Source: UBA57 sp013378375 (GTDB taxonomy: Archaea; Thermoproteota; Nitrososphaeria; Nitrososphaerales; UBA57). From it: 55,068 bases of DNA. Position 1 is the stretch's first letter, and the number at the start of each line of letters is the position of its first letter. A program made the position numbers and the translations under genes. This document shows positions 1-8,904 of the stretch, in pieces. Where the stretch lies: positions 1 through 55,068 of the forward strand of contig JACAFT010000003.1 in assembly GCA_013378375.1 (NCBI GenBank). The letters run 5' to 3'. The notes under the pieces were generated by a model. It was not told where the DNA came from. It was given only the letters and a program-made list of their open reading frames with translations, and searched no databases.

Positions 1-477
1 ATCGTATGGTAACTTTTCATATTCTACCATATATTCTACACATGGCACGAGTAGTTGATCCTTAATTTTTGGTAACATTACTCTTTGCAAACTTGTAGCA
101 TCAATCACTAAATCATATTCGTCTGACGGGAAAGTATTTGGAGTAATTCTTTCACCATATTTGGCATTCAAACCCTTTGTCAAATCTAATTCTAATTGAT
201 GTTTGTCATAAGTGACAAGACCCTTACAACTCACTTTTCTTATTTTTCCTTTTAATTCTAAGTTGATATTATTACCATTGAAAAATACATAATCGTTGAA
301 ATCAATATTAATCCGAGCACAAATTCTTTCCATTTCACTTTTTGCTGCTCCCCAAGCACAAACAGAATCGAATTCTCCTTCTTTTTGCATCTCAAATCCA
401 ATGACTTCATGTTCAGAACTAAGTGTATGTAGTAAATACGAACCTGCTACCCCTAAACCAATTATTGCGATTTTCAA
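1..477 (-). CDS. FAD/NAD(P)-binding oxidoreductase, geranylgeranyl reductase-like (3' end cut off by window)
   Basis: Reading the minus strand from a TTG at 477 gives 159 open codons up to the window edge. The protein begins MKIAIIGLGVAGSYLL, a GxGxxG Rossmann dinucleotide-binding motif at residues 7-12, and later has EYDLVIDATSLQR, which resembles the DLVVxAxG segment of FAD-dependent reductases. In archaea, proteins that start like this are often of the geranylgeranyl reductase family, which saturates isoprenoid lipid chains. Only the FAD-binding N-terminal part is visible, so the substrate is not decidable. The start is divergent from the malic enzyme gene with about 110 bp between. The Rossmann call is secure, the family call is inference. 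Confidence 0.7.
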   Translation of the reverse strand, partial: MKIAIIGLGVAGSYLLHTLSSEHEVIGFEMQKEGEFDSVCAWGAAKSEMERICARINIDFNDYVFFNGNNINLELKGKIRKVSCKGLVTYDKHQLELDLTKGLNAKYGERITPNTFPSDEYDLVIDATSLQRVMLPKIKDQLLVPCVEYMVEYEKLPYD

Positions 478-587
478 GAATAATTCAAAGTAATTTTATT
501 TCTTTATATGTTATGCTCTTTTTTTCAAGAATTTTAGTGATAACAACCTAAAGAAATAAAACCACATAAATATTACCTTATTATTGT

Positions 588-1922
588 TTGTCGAAAAAAA
601 CTAAAGAAGAAATGGAAAAAGACGCCCAAAAACCTGGAATAGATGCATTAAAATTACATCCATTTTATAAAGGTAAAATTGAAACTATGGTGAAATGTTC
701 TGTTCGATCTTTTGACGATTTTGCCGTTTGGTATTCTCCTGGTGTTGCTGCACCGTGTAAGGATATTAGTAATAATAAATCACAAGTTTTTGAACATACC
801 AACAAAGGAAATTCTATTGCAATTGTAAGTGATGGTTCACGTGTGTTGGGTTTGGGTAATATAGGACCTGAAGCTGGATTACCTGTTATGGAAGGAAAAG
901 CTCTTTTATTCAAATATCTTGGCGGTGTTGACGCCGTTCCAATAATGTTGGATACGAAAAATAAAGATGAAATAATTAGATTTTGCCAAGTTATTGCACC
1001 TACATTTGGCGGACTTAATCTTGAGGATATTGAAAGTCCAAAATGTTTTGAAATTCTATCTGAACTTCAGAAAACATTACCAATCCCTGTTTGGCATGAT
1101 GATCAACAAGGAACTGCTCTTGTTGTTATTGCTGGTTTGATAAATGCCGCAAAGTTTGTTAATAAATCATTTTCTAAACTTAGACTCAGTCTAATAGGTA
1201 GTGGTGCTGCTAATGTAGCATTAGTGCGTTTGTTGGGTAAAGCTGGTGTAGATCTTAGTAATGTTGTTGTTGTGGATAGTAGAGGAATAATTAACTTGAG
1301 TCGTGATGAATTACGATCTAATGATATTAAATGGAATATTGCTCAGACAACAAACAAGAATCAAATCACAGGAGGTATAAAAGAATCTTTACAAGATGCA
1401 GATGCATGTATTGCACTCTCTAAACCTGGCCCGGGAATCATTCAAGAATCTTGGATTAAAGAGATGTCTGATAATCCTATTGTTTTTGCATGTGCTAATC
1501 CTGTTCCTGAAATATGGCCTTGGGAAGCTAAAAATGCAGGAGCCTCAGTTGTTGCTACTGGCCGTTCAGATTTTCCTAATCAGGTTAATAATTCTTTAGG
1601 TTTTCCAGGACTCTTTCGTGGAGCACTTGACGTTCGTGCTCTGAAACTTACTGATGGTATGTGTTTAGCAGCTGCTTATGAAATTGCTTCTTATGCTGAA
1701 GAAAAAGGATTATCGGAAACACAAATCGTTCCTACTATGGACGAACTTGAGGTTTTTGCACGTGAAGCTGCGGCAGTTGCAATGAAAGCAATCGATGAAG
1801 GTGTGGCACAATTAAAACTAGATAAATCTGAAGTTTACGAAAATGCTTTACGAGTAATTAAACGATCTCGGGATATAACTAAAAATCAAATGGAATCTGG
1901 ATTTATACAACCTATTCCATGA
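588..1922 (+). CDS. NAD(P)-dependent malic enzyme (oxaloacetate-decarboxylating)
   Basis: Catalyses oxidative decarboxylation of malate to pyruvate, linking the TCA cycle to pyruvate. The 444 aa are the length of a short malic enzyme without a phosphotransacetylase domain. Visible family motifs are VWYSPGVAAPC around residues 48-57 (the Tyr that acts as general acid), an acidic metal-binding stretch LEDIESPKCF near 147-156, PVWHDDQQGTA near 168-178, and the NAD-binding IGSGAANVA near 203. The start is TTG at 588. A TATA-like CATAAATA lies about 20 bp upstream, so the transcript is probably leaderless or nearly so. It converges with the DHH gene, whose stop is directly adjacent at 1923. Confidence 0.95.
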   Translation: MSKKTKEEMEKDAQKPGIDALKLHPFYKGKIETMVKCSVRSFDDFAVWYSPGVAAPCKDISNNKSQVFEHTNKGNSIAIVSDGSRVLGLGNIGPEAGLPVMEGKALLFKYLGGVDAVPIMLDTKNKDEIIRFCQVIAPTFGGLNLEDIESPKCFEILSELQKTLPIPVWHDDQQGTALVVIAGLINAAKFVNKSFSKLRLSLIGSGAANVALVRLLGKAGVDLSNVVVVDSRGIINLSRDELRSNDIKWNIAQTTNKNQITGGIKESLQDADACIALSKPGPGIIQESWIKEMSDNPIVFACANPVPEIWPWEAKNAGASVVATGRSDFPNQVNNSLGFPGLFRGALDVRALKLTDGMCLAAAYEIASYAEEKGLSETQIVPTMDELEVFAREAAAVAMKAIDEGVAQLKLDKSEVYENALRVIKRSRDITKNQMESGFIQPIP

Positions 1923-2894
1923 TTATTCATTTAATTGTTTTGAAAACAATTTGATGAACTTATTTAGTTTGTCATCTGGAATTCTTGCACCACAAGCTTT
2001 GTTATGTCCTCCACCGCTTCCTCCTATTGATGATGTTATTTCTGATACTATCTTTCCTAATTTTGCTTTCGAATCATATCTTGCTCTAAACGACATTTCA
2101 TAATATCCATTTATACTATGTCTATATACAAATGCTACTGGAGTATTTAATTCCCCAATTATCATGTTTGCTACCAATCCTATTGTAGGACTGTCTGATT
2201 CCATACATCCAAAATTCTTATATGATCTTGCTTCTTTTGTTATCTTTTTCATCATCTGTTTCATTCTATCAGCTTGTTTATTTGCTAATTCTGGGACATT
2301 ATTTATTTCATGTGGAAATTTTAAATCTTGAAATGCACTAACAATTTTATTACCAAATTGCGGTTTAGCGCCATCATATGCAAGTGCGTACGCTAACATA
2401 GTTGACTCGAGTAAAAGTAATTGTCTGTCGTAATTACTAATCAAACTCTTTGCAATGGGTTTGTTATCTAGATAATCAGTTATTGCCGCATAACATGCAA
2501 GTATTGACGAACTCTTTGGTACTCTTTTCTTTAAATATTCATATGTTAGAACTCCTGCACACTCATTTTTTGAATGTACCAGAGTAATCTGCGATTCAAG
2601 TAGTTTTCTTTTAATATTTGGCTTTAGAATATGATGATCTATGTATGTAAATTTCCCATGTTTTGTGATTCTTTTACATTCATTGATAAATTCTTCTGCA
2701 ATCCCATCATTCATACCTAAATCGCATACATATACTTCTGAATTATCATCTATTTTTTCTAATGTTGTTAAAATTTTGTCATAATTTACCAGATAGATTT
2801 TTGCATTAGTTGCCATTTTTACTAATGATGCAGATGCTATTCCGTCTACATCCTTTCCATGTGAAATGCAAAATGTTTTTCTTTTTCCTGTCAT
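1923..2894 (-). CDS. DHH-family phosphoesterase with DHHA1 domain
   Basis: A manganese-dependent phosphoesterase of the DHH superfamily (RecJ exonuclease, NrnA-type nanoRNases). Visible are SHGKDVDGIASASL near the N-terminus (the DxDG metal motif), YVCDLGMND, YIDHH (the signature DHH) and a C-terminal DHHA1 motif GGSGGGHNKACGARI that binds the substrate backbone. At about 323 aa it is far shorter than full RecJ, so oligonucleotide or nucleotide hydrolysis is more likely than processive RecJ activity, which is inference. I chose ATG at 2894 because it overlaps the stop of the upstream lhr gene as ATGA, the usual translational-coupling arrangement. A TTG three codons earlier is possible. Confidence 0.9.
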   Translation of the reverse strand: MTGKRKTFCISHGKDVDGIASASLVKMATNAKIYLVNYDKILTTLEKIDDNSEVYVCDLGMNDGIAEEFINECKRITKHGKFTYIDHHILKPNIKRKLLESQITLVHSKNECAGVLTYEYLKKRVPKSSSILACYAAITDYLDNKPIAKSLISNYDRQLLLLESTMLAYALAYDGAKPQFGNKIVSAFQDLKFPHEINNVPELANKQADRMKQMMKKITKEARSYKNFGCMESDSPTIGLVANMIIGELNTPVAFVYRHSINGYYEMSFRARYDSKAKLGKIVSEITSSIGGSGGGHNKACGARIPDDKLNKFIKLFSKQLNE

Positions 2895-5635
2895 TCTTTC
2901 CAAAAACCTCTCGTTGTTACATAAACTTTTTCTGCTAAATATATTCTTCTAAATAAATCCTCGTCGTCTATTCTATTCCTTAATACTCGTGCCGCTGTGT
3001 CTGGACCTATTCCATATGCTGATAGTGTAATTATTGCTTCTATTCCAAAATTTTGTATCAAAGATGATACTTTCCATAGTTTTTTGAAATATTTATCTTC
3101 TTCTTGTGTTAATTTTTTTCTTTTTTTCTTTTTATTTATTATTTTGATGATATTGGTATCTGTGACGTAAGTTCTTGTTATTATTCTCGATCTACATCTG
3201 GGACATTTTATGTTGTTATTTTTTAAATCTTTTGGTTTAGTTACCGTTTCCCAAATTCCACAACTCAAACATATTAATTTATTATTTGTTTCATTCAATC
3301 TTTTTTTTACTAATTTTATTATACTGTTTTCAATTGTTAGTGGTAATGCTGCAAATGTATTAGCATATTCTAGTATTGGCTTAGCAAGTGGTGAATACTC
3401 TCCATTATATGTTTTATATTCTATTTTTATTTTATTGTTTTTTATATTATTAATTATTTCGAGAGAATTTTTTAAATCATATTTTTCTAGAATTAATTCT
3501 CTCATTATTTCTTTATCAAGGGGTGTGTCTTTGAACCTCTTTCTAATTAATCTTGCTGCACGTTTATCATATTTGGAATCTTTGTTTATTACTCCAAATC
3601 TCTTTGCAACATGCCATGTTTTCCAATTCAAAGGATGTGTTCCTATTACTGCTACTTTTAGTATTTCTTTAATGTCAATATCTTGCTGTAATGATTCTTC
3701 AATATCCATTTTTGATATTACACCTCTAGAAGATAATGCTATTCTGTATGGATCTGATCTTGAATCTACTAGCGCTCCATTTCTTGACGAAATTAAAGTT
3801 GAGAGTAATGTGGCAATTGTTTGATTTACTCTAGTACCAAAACATGAATGTATTACTATTGTTCCATTTTTTATTGGTTGTTCTATTACGATGTTTTGAT
3901 TATGAGGAATTACTCCGAGTAATTTCTTTGTTTCCTTAATGAGTATTTTTTGATTTACACTCACTCTATTTTCTTTTCCGTTTATGATGTCTTTTCTTAA
4001 CACACCTACTTTTTGTGCAGTTTTGTATTCCACAGGAATTAGTTCTCCAATCCAATGAGGAATTTCTGATATATCCGAAAACATTGGTTCTACATATACT
4101 GTCTTTTTATCATCATCAATTGAAATAACTCGCCAAGAATTTCCTTTTAATATAAATTGTTTTCCTGGTTCTGCATGTTCTCCGACAAATAATTGATCTA
4201 ATTTTCCTACTCTCTTTTTTTTTGAAACGTCCATTACATCAAATTGAACTGAATCAGGTATTGTTGATAAATTCTGATAATAATATTCAAAAATTTTATA
4301 CCCTCTTTTTATATTTGTCCCATCAAATCTTAGTATGTTTTGACCGGTTAACAAATTTATTGATTCAATTATTTCTTCTTCCGACGTATTTCTAAAGGGA
4401 TATGATCTATTCACGATATTTAATACATCTTTTAGACTAACATTCACGTTTGCCATTACCATTCCTGTAATTTGATGTGCGAGAACGTCAAGGGAATTTT
4501 CGTGGATATTTATGTGTTCTAGATCCTTTCTTTCTACCCTGTCAATTAATGCTAATGATTCTAATTCATCATCAATTCGATTTGTTAAAATTAATCCTAT
4601 GGATGTTTGTCCTGTTTTATGTTTACTTCTACCAACTCGTTGCATTAGTTTAATTGCTTGACGAGGTGAACCAAATTGCATTACTCTTTCTATATTACCG
4701 ATGTCTATTCCAAGTTCAAGCGAAGACGTACATACAACTAATACTGGTTGATCACCTCTTAGTTTGATTTCTGCATCTTCTCTTGCCTCTCTTGCTAATG
4801 AACCATGATGAATCTCAACTGGAAAATCAGGGTTTTCTGCTTTTAATATTGATCCTATTGCTTCAGCTTCAACTCTTGTGTTTGTAAATAATAAAGTTGA
4901 TTTACTGCTTGAACTAACTTCTTTTAGAATAATTTTTGCAACATCAAACAAAGTTCCATTGATATATTCTGTTTTTATATCATATTCTTTTTTTGTATGA
5001 TCAAATATTGCAGTTGATTTTTTACTCTCTCCTGATAATAAACGCATTCCTGTACTTACGTCACCCAATGTCGCTGATAATCCAATTCTAACAATTTTGA
5101 ATTTAGTTAATTTTTGTAATCTTTCTAACGACAATGACAAGTGTGTACCTCTTTCATTACCAATTAGTTCATGAAATTCATCAATTATTACATATTTTAT
5201 TTCAGTTAGTATTTCTCTTGACGATTTATTTGTTAATAATATTCCCAATGTTTCAGGTGTTGTTATCAAAAGTTCTGGTGGTTCTTCAATCATTTTTCTC
5301 CTTTGCGTTCTAGATGTATCTCCATGTCTTATTTCAACTCGCAGATTTTCTGATTCTGCATATCTGATAATTCTTCTAAATATGTCACGATTTAATGATT
5401 TTAATGGTGTGATGTATAAAACCTGTATTTTCTTTTTTTGTGAATTTTTTGTTATGTCTAATATTGTTGGAATAATTGCCGCTTCTGTTTTACCTGATCC
5501 AGTAGGAGCAATTAGTAAAACATTTTCTCCTTTAGCTATTTTTGTATATGATTTTTTTTGAATTTCTGTTAAATTATTGAACCCCATGTTTGTGTATTTT
5601 TTTATAACACTTTTTTCGAAGTCTTGATTATGCAT
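2891..5635 (-). CDS. lhr: Lhr-type superfamily 2 helicase
   Basis: A large ATP-dependent helicase of the Lhr family, implicated in DNA repair or replication restart. At 914 aa it matches the archaeal Lhr core. Walker A APTGSGKT is at residues 43-50, followed by TTPETL, the Walker B box DEFH, the SAT motif LSATLGD and a C-terminal helicase half with SSLELGIDIG and QRVGRSKH (motif VI). Near the C-terminus two Cys pairs (CLSC and CPRC, about 25 residues apart) form a probable zinc ribbon that is followed by a long helical tail. It is the middle gene of a three-gene operon: 37-aa membrane peptide, lhr, DHH phosphoesterase. The DHH linkage suggests a shared nucleic-acid repair role. Confidence 0.93.
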   Translation of the reverse strand: MHNQDFEKSVIKKYTNMGFNNLTEIQKKSYTKIAKGENVLLIAPTGSGKTEAAIIPTILDITKNSQKKKIQVLYITPLKSLNRDIFRRIIRYAESENLRVEIRHGDTSRTQRRKMIEEPPELLITTPETLGILLTNKSSREILTEIKYVIIDEFHELIGNERGTHLSLSLERLQKLTKFKIVRIGLSATLGDVSTGMRLLSGESKKSTAIFDHTKKEYDIKTEYINGTLFDVAKIILKEVSSSSKSTLLFTNTRVEAEAIGSILKAENPDFPVEIHHGSLAREAREDAEIKLRGDQPVLVVCTSSLELGIDIGNIERVMQFGSPRQAIKLMQRVGRSKHKTGQTSIGLILTNRIDDELESLALIDRVERKDLEHINIHENSLDVLAHQITGMVMANVNVSLKDVLNIVNRSYPFRNTSEEEIIESINLLTGQNILRFDGTNIKRGYKIFEYYYQNLSTIPDSVQFDVMDVSKKKRVGKLDQLFVGEHAEPGKQFILKGNSWRVISIDDDKKTVYVEPMFSDISEIPHWIGELIPVEYKTAQKVGVLRKDIINGKENRVSVNQKILIKETKKLLGVIPHNQNIVIEQPIKNGTIVIHSCFGTRVNQTIATLLSTLISSRNGALVDSRSDPYRIALSSRGVISKMDIEESLQQDIDIKEILKVAVIGTHPLNWKTWHVAKRFGVINKDSKYDKRAARLIRKRFKDTPLDKEIMRELILEKYDLKNSLEIINNIKNNKIKIEYKTYNGEYSPLAKPILEYANTFAALPLTIENSIIKLVKKRLNETNNKLICLSCGIWETVTKPKDLKNNNIKCPRCRSRIITRTYVTDTNIIKIINKKKKRKKLTQEEDKYFKKLWKVSSLIQNFGIEAIITLSAYGIGPDTAARVLRNRIDDEDLFRRIYLAEKVYVTTRGFWKE

Positions 5636-5641
5636 GTTGGT

Positions 5642-5755
5642 TTATTTCTTTATCTTATTTGCCTGATATTCATAGACAAAAATCATAATTATTGCCAATA
5701 TGAAAAGTACTGCTAATATTGTATCCATAAATCCAAAGAATTCATTAATTGACAT
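5642..5755 (-). CDS. 37-aa single-pass membrane peptide upstream of lhr
   Basis: A short open frame from ATG at 5755 to TAA at 5642 encodes 37 residues. It has a short polar start (MSINEFFG), one hydrophobic helix of about 19 residues (TILAVLFILAIIMIFVY) and a lysine-rich tail (QANKIKK), which puts the C-terminus in the cytoplasm by the positive-inside rule. It ends 6 bp before the lhr start, so it is probably the first gene of that operon. I do not recognise the family. Evidence is the clean membrane-peptide composition, spacing and a promoter region directly upstream. A non-coding leader remains possible. Confidence 0.5.
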   Translation of the reverse strand: MSINEFFGFMDTILAVLFILAIIMIFVYEYQANKIKK

Positions 5756-5786
5756 ATAGGTTGATATCAGATTATAGTCATTTAAC

Positions 5787-5806
5787 TTTTACGAGTACCC
5801 GTAAAA
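5787..5806. promoter_or_regulatory. 20-bp near-perfect palindrome between divergent promoters (putative operator)
   Basis: The sequence TTTTACGAGTACCCGTAAAA reads the same on both strands except for one mismatched pair around a central GTAC. It sits 49 bp before the aconitase ATG, just upstream of that gene's TATA-like TTTTTAAATA (about 5816-5825), and 31 bp upstream of the start of the divergent 37-aa peptide/lhr operon. Position and dyad symmetry suit a homodimeric winged-helix or HTH regulator that affects one or both promoters. No regulator is encoded nearby. Confidence 0.5.
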
Positions 5807-5854
5807 GGATAATTATTTTTAAATAGAAAATTCTACCCCTCATTAGTTAGAATT

Positions 5855-8119
5855 ATGACCGTTTACACAGATGTTGCTCTGATCTCTAGTTTATATGCGA
5901 AAATGGAAGAAAATATTACTAATTTTCGTTCTACTAATGACAGATTTTTAACACTTTCTGAAAAACTTATGATTGGACATTTATCTAATAACTCATTTTC
6001 ATCTGTTGTCCCTGGTCGAGATTATATCTTGTTAAAGCCTGATCATGTTGCATTGCAAGATGTTACTGGTCAAATGGTTTTATTACAATTCATGCAATCT
6101 GGTCTAGAAGAAGTTTCTATTTCAACAACAGTTCATTGTGATCATCTTATTCAGGCTCAAGTTTCTGCTACTGAAGATATTAAGAAATCTTTATTTGAAA
6201 ATAATGAAGTTTATAAGTTTCTAGAATCTGCTTGTTGTAAATTTGGAATTGGTTTTTGGAAACCTGGTGCAGGAATAATTCATCAAGTTCTTCTCGAAAA
6301 TTATGCTTTCCCGGGCGGTCTGATGATTGGTACTGATTCTCACACTCCCAATGCAGGTGGTTTGGGTATGCTAGCTATTGGTGTTGGTGGTATAGATGCT
6401 TCGGAAGTTATGGCTGGCCTTGATTGGGAAATTCTATTACCAAAAAAAATTGGCGTCTATCTTACGGGAGAACTTAATGGATGGTGTTCTCCTAAAGATG
6501 TAATTCTTTATTTAGCTTCAATTTTAACAGTTTCTGGCGGAACTAATTCTATTATTGAATACTTTGGTCCAGGTGCGAATTCAATTAGTTGTACCGGAAA
6601 GGCAACAATTACTAATATGGGTGCAGAATTAGGTGCTACTGCATCTATATTCCCATTTGATACTTATATGTCAACATATCTAAGACTTACAAATCGTAGT
6701 CTTGTTGCTAATGAAGCTGAAAAATATTCTCATCTTCTAAGAGCAGATGACGATGTAGAAAAAAATCCTGAAAAATATTTCGATAAAGTCATTAAAATTA
6801 ATCTTTCTTTATTACAACCCTTTGTTGTTGGTCCACATACTCCTGATCTTGCACGTCCAATTTCTAAATTAGCTGAAGATGTAAAGAATCACGATTACAT
6901 TGATGATATTTCTGTTGCTCTAATAGGAAGCTGTACGAATTCTTCATATGAAGATATGTCTCGTGTTTCAGATATTGCATTACAAGCTAAATCGAAAGGA
7001 ATTGTTGCTAATATTCCTCTTATGATAACTCCCGGTTCTGAACAAATTCGTGCTACTATTGAGAGAGATGGACAACTGGAGAATCTTGAGTCTATTGGCG
7101 CTACTGTTTTTGCTAATGCTTGCGGGCCTTGTATTGGTCAATGGAATAGACCTGAACTTACAAACCTCAATAATACAATTCTGACTTCTTACAATCGAAA
7201 TTTTCCTGGTAGGAATGATGGCAGTCGCGAAACTATGAATTTTATCGCAAGTCCTGAAATTGTCGTTGCATTATCATTAAGTGGTAGTCTATCCTTTAAT
7301 CCTCTTGAAGATTTTTTAATTGATTCTAATGGCGATAAATTCAAATTAAAACCTCCAAAAAAAGTTTCTGATGTTCCACCACGTGGTTTTATTTCTTCTG
7401 ACGATCTTTTTGTTCCACCATCTTCTGATTCTAATATCAAAGTCATTATTGATTCTAATAGTGTAAGATTACAAGCTTTGCAACCATTTCATCAGTGGGA
7501 TGAAAGTAATTATTCCAATATTGTTATTCTTGCCAAAGTTTCTGGTAAATGTACTACTGATCATATATCGCCTGCAGGTAAGTGGCTGAGATATCGTGGA
7601 CATATAGATAAGATTAGTGATAACTTGTTAAATGGTGCAACTAATTCTTTTAACAAAGACATAGGCAAAGGAAATAATTATCTTACTAATACTGTTGATA
7701 GTTTTTCTTCAATTGCTCGATCATATAAAAAACAAAATATTCCTTGGTTGATAATTGGCGATGATAATTATGGGGAAGGCAGTAGCAGAGAACATGCTGC
7801 TATGTCACCTAGATATTTAGGCTGTGTTGCGGTTATTGCAAAAAGCTTTGCACGAATTCATGAAACTAATCTAAAAAAACAAGGTGTTTTAGCTTTAACT
7901 TTCTCTAATCCAGATGATTATAATAAATTACTTGAATCTGATAAAATTACTATTCTTGGTCTATCAAATTTTTCTGAAAAGCAAAGTTTGTCTGCAATTA
8001 TTAAACATGAGAATCATTCTGATGAAGAAATTACATTTCTGCATTCTTATAATAAGTCACAAATTGAATGGTTTAAGAAAGGATCTGCCTTGAATGTTTT
8101 ACGTTCAAAAATTTTATAA
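5855..8119 (+). CDS. acn: Aconitate hydratase, mitochondrial-type
   Basis: Interconverts citrate and isocitrate through a [4Fe-4S] cluster in the TCA cycle. The 754 aa include all expected blocks: HCDHLIQAQ, IGTDSHTPNAGGLGML, the three cluster cysteines in GSCTNS (about residue 361) and ACGPCIG (about 422 and 425), then the swivelling domain with GKCTTDHISPAG and GDDNYGEGSSREHAAMSPR. The wording of these motifs and the length match the mitochondrial aconitase subfamily rather than bacterial AcnA (about 890 aa) or archaeal leuCD-like split enzymes. A TATA-like TTTTTAAATA lies about 30 bp before the ATG, and a palindrome lies upstream of that. The 3' end overlaps the convergent YggX-like gene by 6 bp. 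Confidence 0.95.
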   Translation: MTVYTDVALISSLYAKMEENITNFRSTNDRFLTLSEKLMIGHLSNNSFSSVVPGRDYILLKPDHVALQDVTGQMVLLQFMQSGLEEVSISTTVHCDHLIQAQVSATEDIKKSLFENNEVYKFLESACCKFGIGFWKPGAGIIHQVLLENYAFPGGLMIGTDSHTPNAGGLGMLAIGVGGIDASEVMAGLDWEILLPKKIGVYLTGELNGWCSPKDVILYLASILTVSGGTNSIIEYFGPGANSISCTGKATITNMGAELGATASIFPFDTYMSTYLRLTNRSLVANEAEKYSHLLRADDDVEKNPEKYFDKVIKINLSLLQPFVVGPHTPDLARPISKLAEDVKNHDYIDDISVALIGSCTNSSYEDMSRVSDIALQAKSKGIVANIPLMITPGSEQIRATIERDGQLENLESIGATVFANACGPCIGQWNRPELTNLNNTILTSYNRNFPGRNDGSRETMNFIASPEIVVALSLSGSLSFNPLEDFLIDSNGDKFKLKPPKKVSDVPPRGFISSDDLFVPPSSDSNIKVIIDSNSVRLQALQPFHQWDESNYSNIVILAKVSGKCTTDHISPAGKWLRYRGHIDKISDNLLNGATNSFNKDIGKGNNYLTNTVDSFSSIARSYKKQNIPWLIIGDDNYGEGSSREHAAMSPRYLGCVAVIAKSFARIHETNLKKQGVLALTFSNPDDYNKLLESDKITILGLSNFSEKQSLSAIIKHENHSDEEITFLHSYNKSQIEWFKKGSALNVLRSKIL

Positions 8120-8353
8120 TTCTTCTTGTTCTAGATTTAAAAATTCCTTCATTTTCTTAAACATGAAATCTCTATGTTCTTTGTTGGATAAATCTACTTT
8201 AAACTCATTCATTACTTTCATTTGCATATCATTTTCCCATTCTAAAAAACACTCGTTACACACTGATTTTTCCATTTCTTTGGAGAATTCTCCTTTAAAT
8301 ATGGTTGATTCTATTGGATCCTTGCTCATTTTACATTTTACGCAGTTTATCAT
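8114..8353 (-). CDS. YggX-like Fe(2+)-trafficking protein with two CxxC pairs
   Basis: A 79-aa protein whose C-terminal two thirds align by eye with bacterial YggX: KGEFSKEMEKSV, then CNECFLEWENDMQMKVMNE and LSNKEHRDFMFKKMKEFL correspond to the YggX segments GELGKRI..., W..W...Q..LINE and MNAEHR..L...M..FL. YggX-type proteins protect iron-sulfur clusters and handle labile iron. Unlike bacterial YggX, this one has CVKC at residues 4-7 and CNEC at 32-35, which could bind zinc or iron as a ribbon. I chose ATG 8353 over a TTG six codons upstream. It sits tail to tail with aconitase, an Fe-S enzyme. Confidence 0.65.
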   Translation of the reverse strand: MINCVKCKMSKDPIESTIFKGEFSKEMEKSVCNECFLEWENDMQMKVMNEFKVDLSNKEHRDFMFKKMKEFLNLEQEEL

Positions 8354-8430
8354 GTATTTTACTAATCTCAATAATCATCAAAAAAGCTTCTTATATATAA
8401 TATATATGCAGTTTTTTCGAATAATCCTTA

Positions 8431-8904
8431 ATGACAATTGATATTAAAAAATTTAAAAAAGTTCTTGGTTCTTTTGCAACCGGTGTTACTGTTGTAACTA
8501 CTTCCCTTGATGGCAGAAATCATGGATTGACTGTTAATGCATTTTCTTCCTTATCATTAAAACCTCCATTAGTATTGATATGTATTGATAAGAAAACCGA
8601 ATCATCTAAAATTCTTAAAAAAAGTAAAATATTTGCTGTAAATATTCTTCAACGTAATCAAGAACACCTTAGTAAGATTTTTTCCGACCCACAGAATAAA
8701 AATCGATTTCGCGGTGTGAAAACAATAAAAAAAATATCCGGTTCTCCAATTATTGTAAATTCATTAGCTTATATTGATTGTCGAGTTGAAAAAATATTTT
8801 CTATTGGCGATCATAATATTTTTATTGGGAAAGTAATAACTTTAAATTATAAAAATTTGAATCCTTTGCTTTATTACAGGGGTGAGTACATTGACACTGA
8901 ATAG
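8431..8904 (+). CDS. Flavin reductase-like FMN-binding protein
   Basis: A 157-aa protein of the flavin reductase-like domain (DIM6/NTAB, split-barrel FMN-binding). The family hallmarks are in order: FKKVLGSFATGVTVVTT at the N-terminus, GLTVNAFSSLSLKPPLVLI around residues 32-52 (the FMN-binding loop), an SKILKKSKIFAVNIL block and a GDHNIFIGKV strand near the C-terminus. Such proteins pass electrons from NAD(P)H to free or bound FMN for partner oxygenases. The partner is not evident here. A TATA-like run (TTATATATAATATATAT, about 8391-8407) precedes the ATG. It overlaps the following LOG-family gene, so the two are one transcript. Confidence 0.88.
   Translation: MTIDIKKFKKVLGSFATGVTVVTTSLDGRNHGLTVNAFSSLSLKPPLVLICIDKKTESSKILKKSKIFAVNILQRNQEHLSKIFSDPQNKNRFRGVKTIKKISGSPIIVNSLAYIDCRVEKIFSIGDHNIFIGKVITLNYKNLNPLLYYRGEYIDTE

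Noticed and set aside
3210..3824. 204-codon open frame antisense to lhr
   Set aside because: The hydrophobic translation comes from the complement of Lys/Asn/Ile-rich helicase codons. No start signal or conserved motif.
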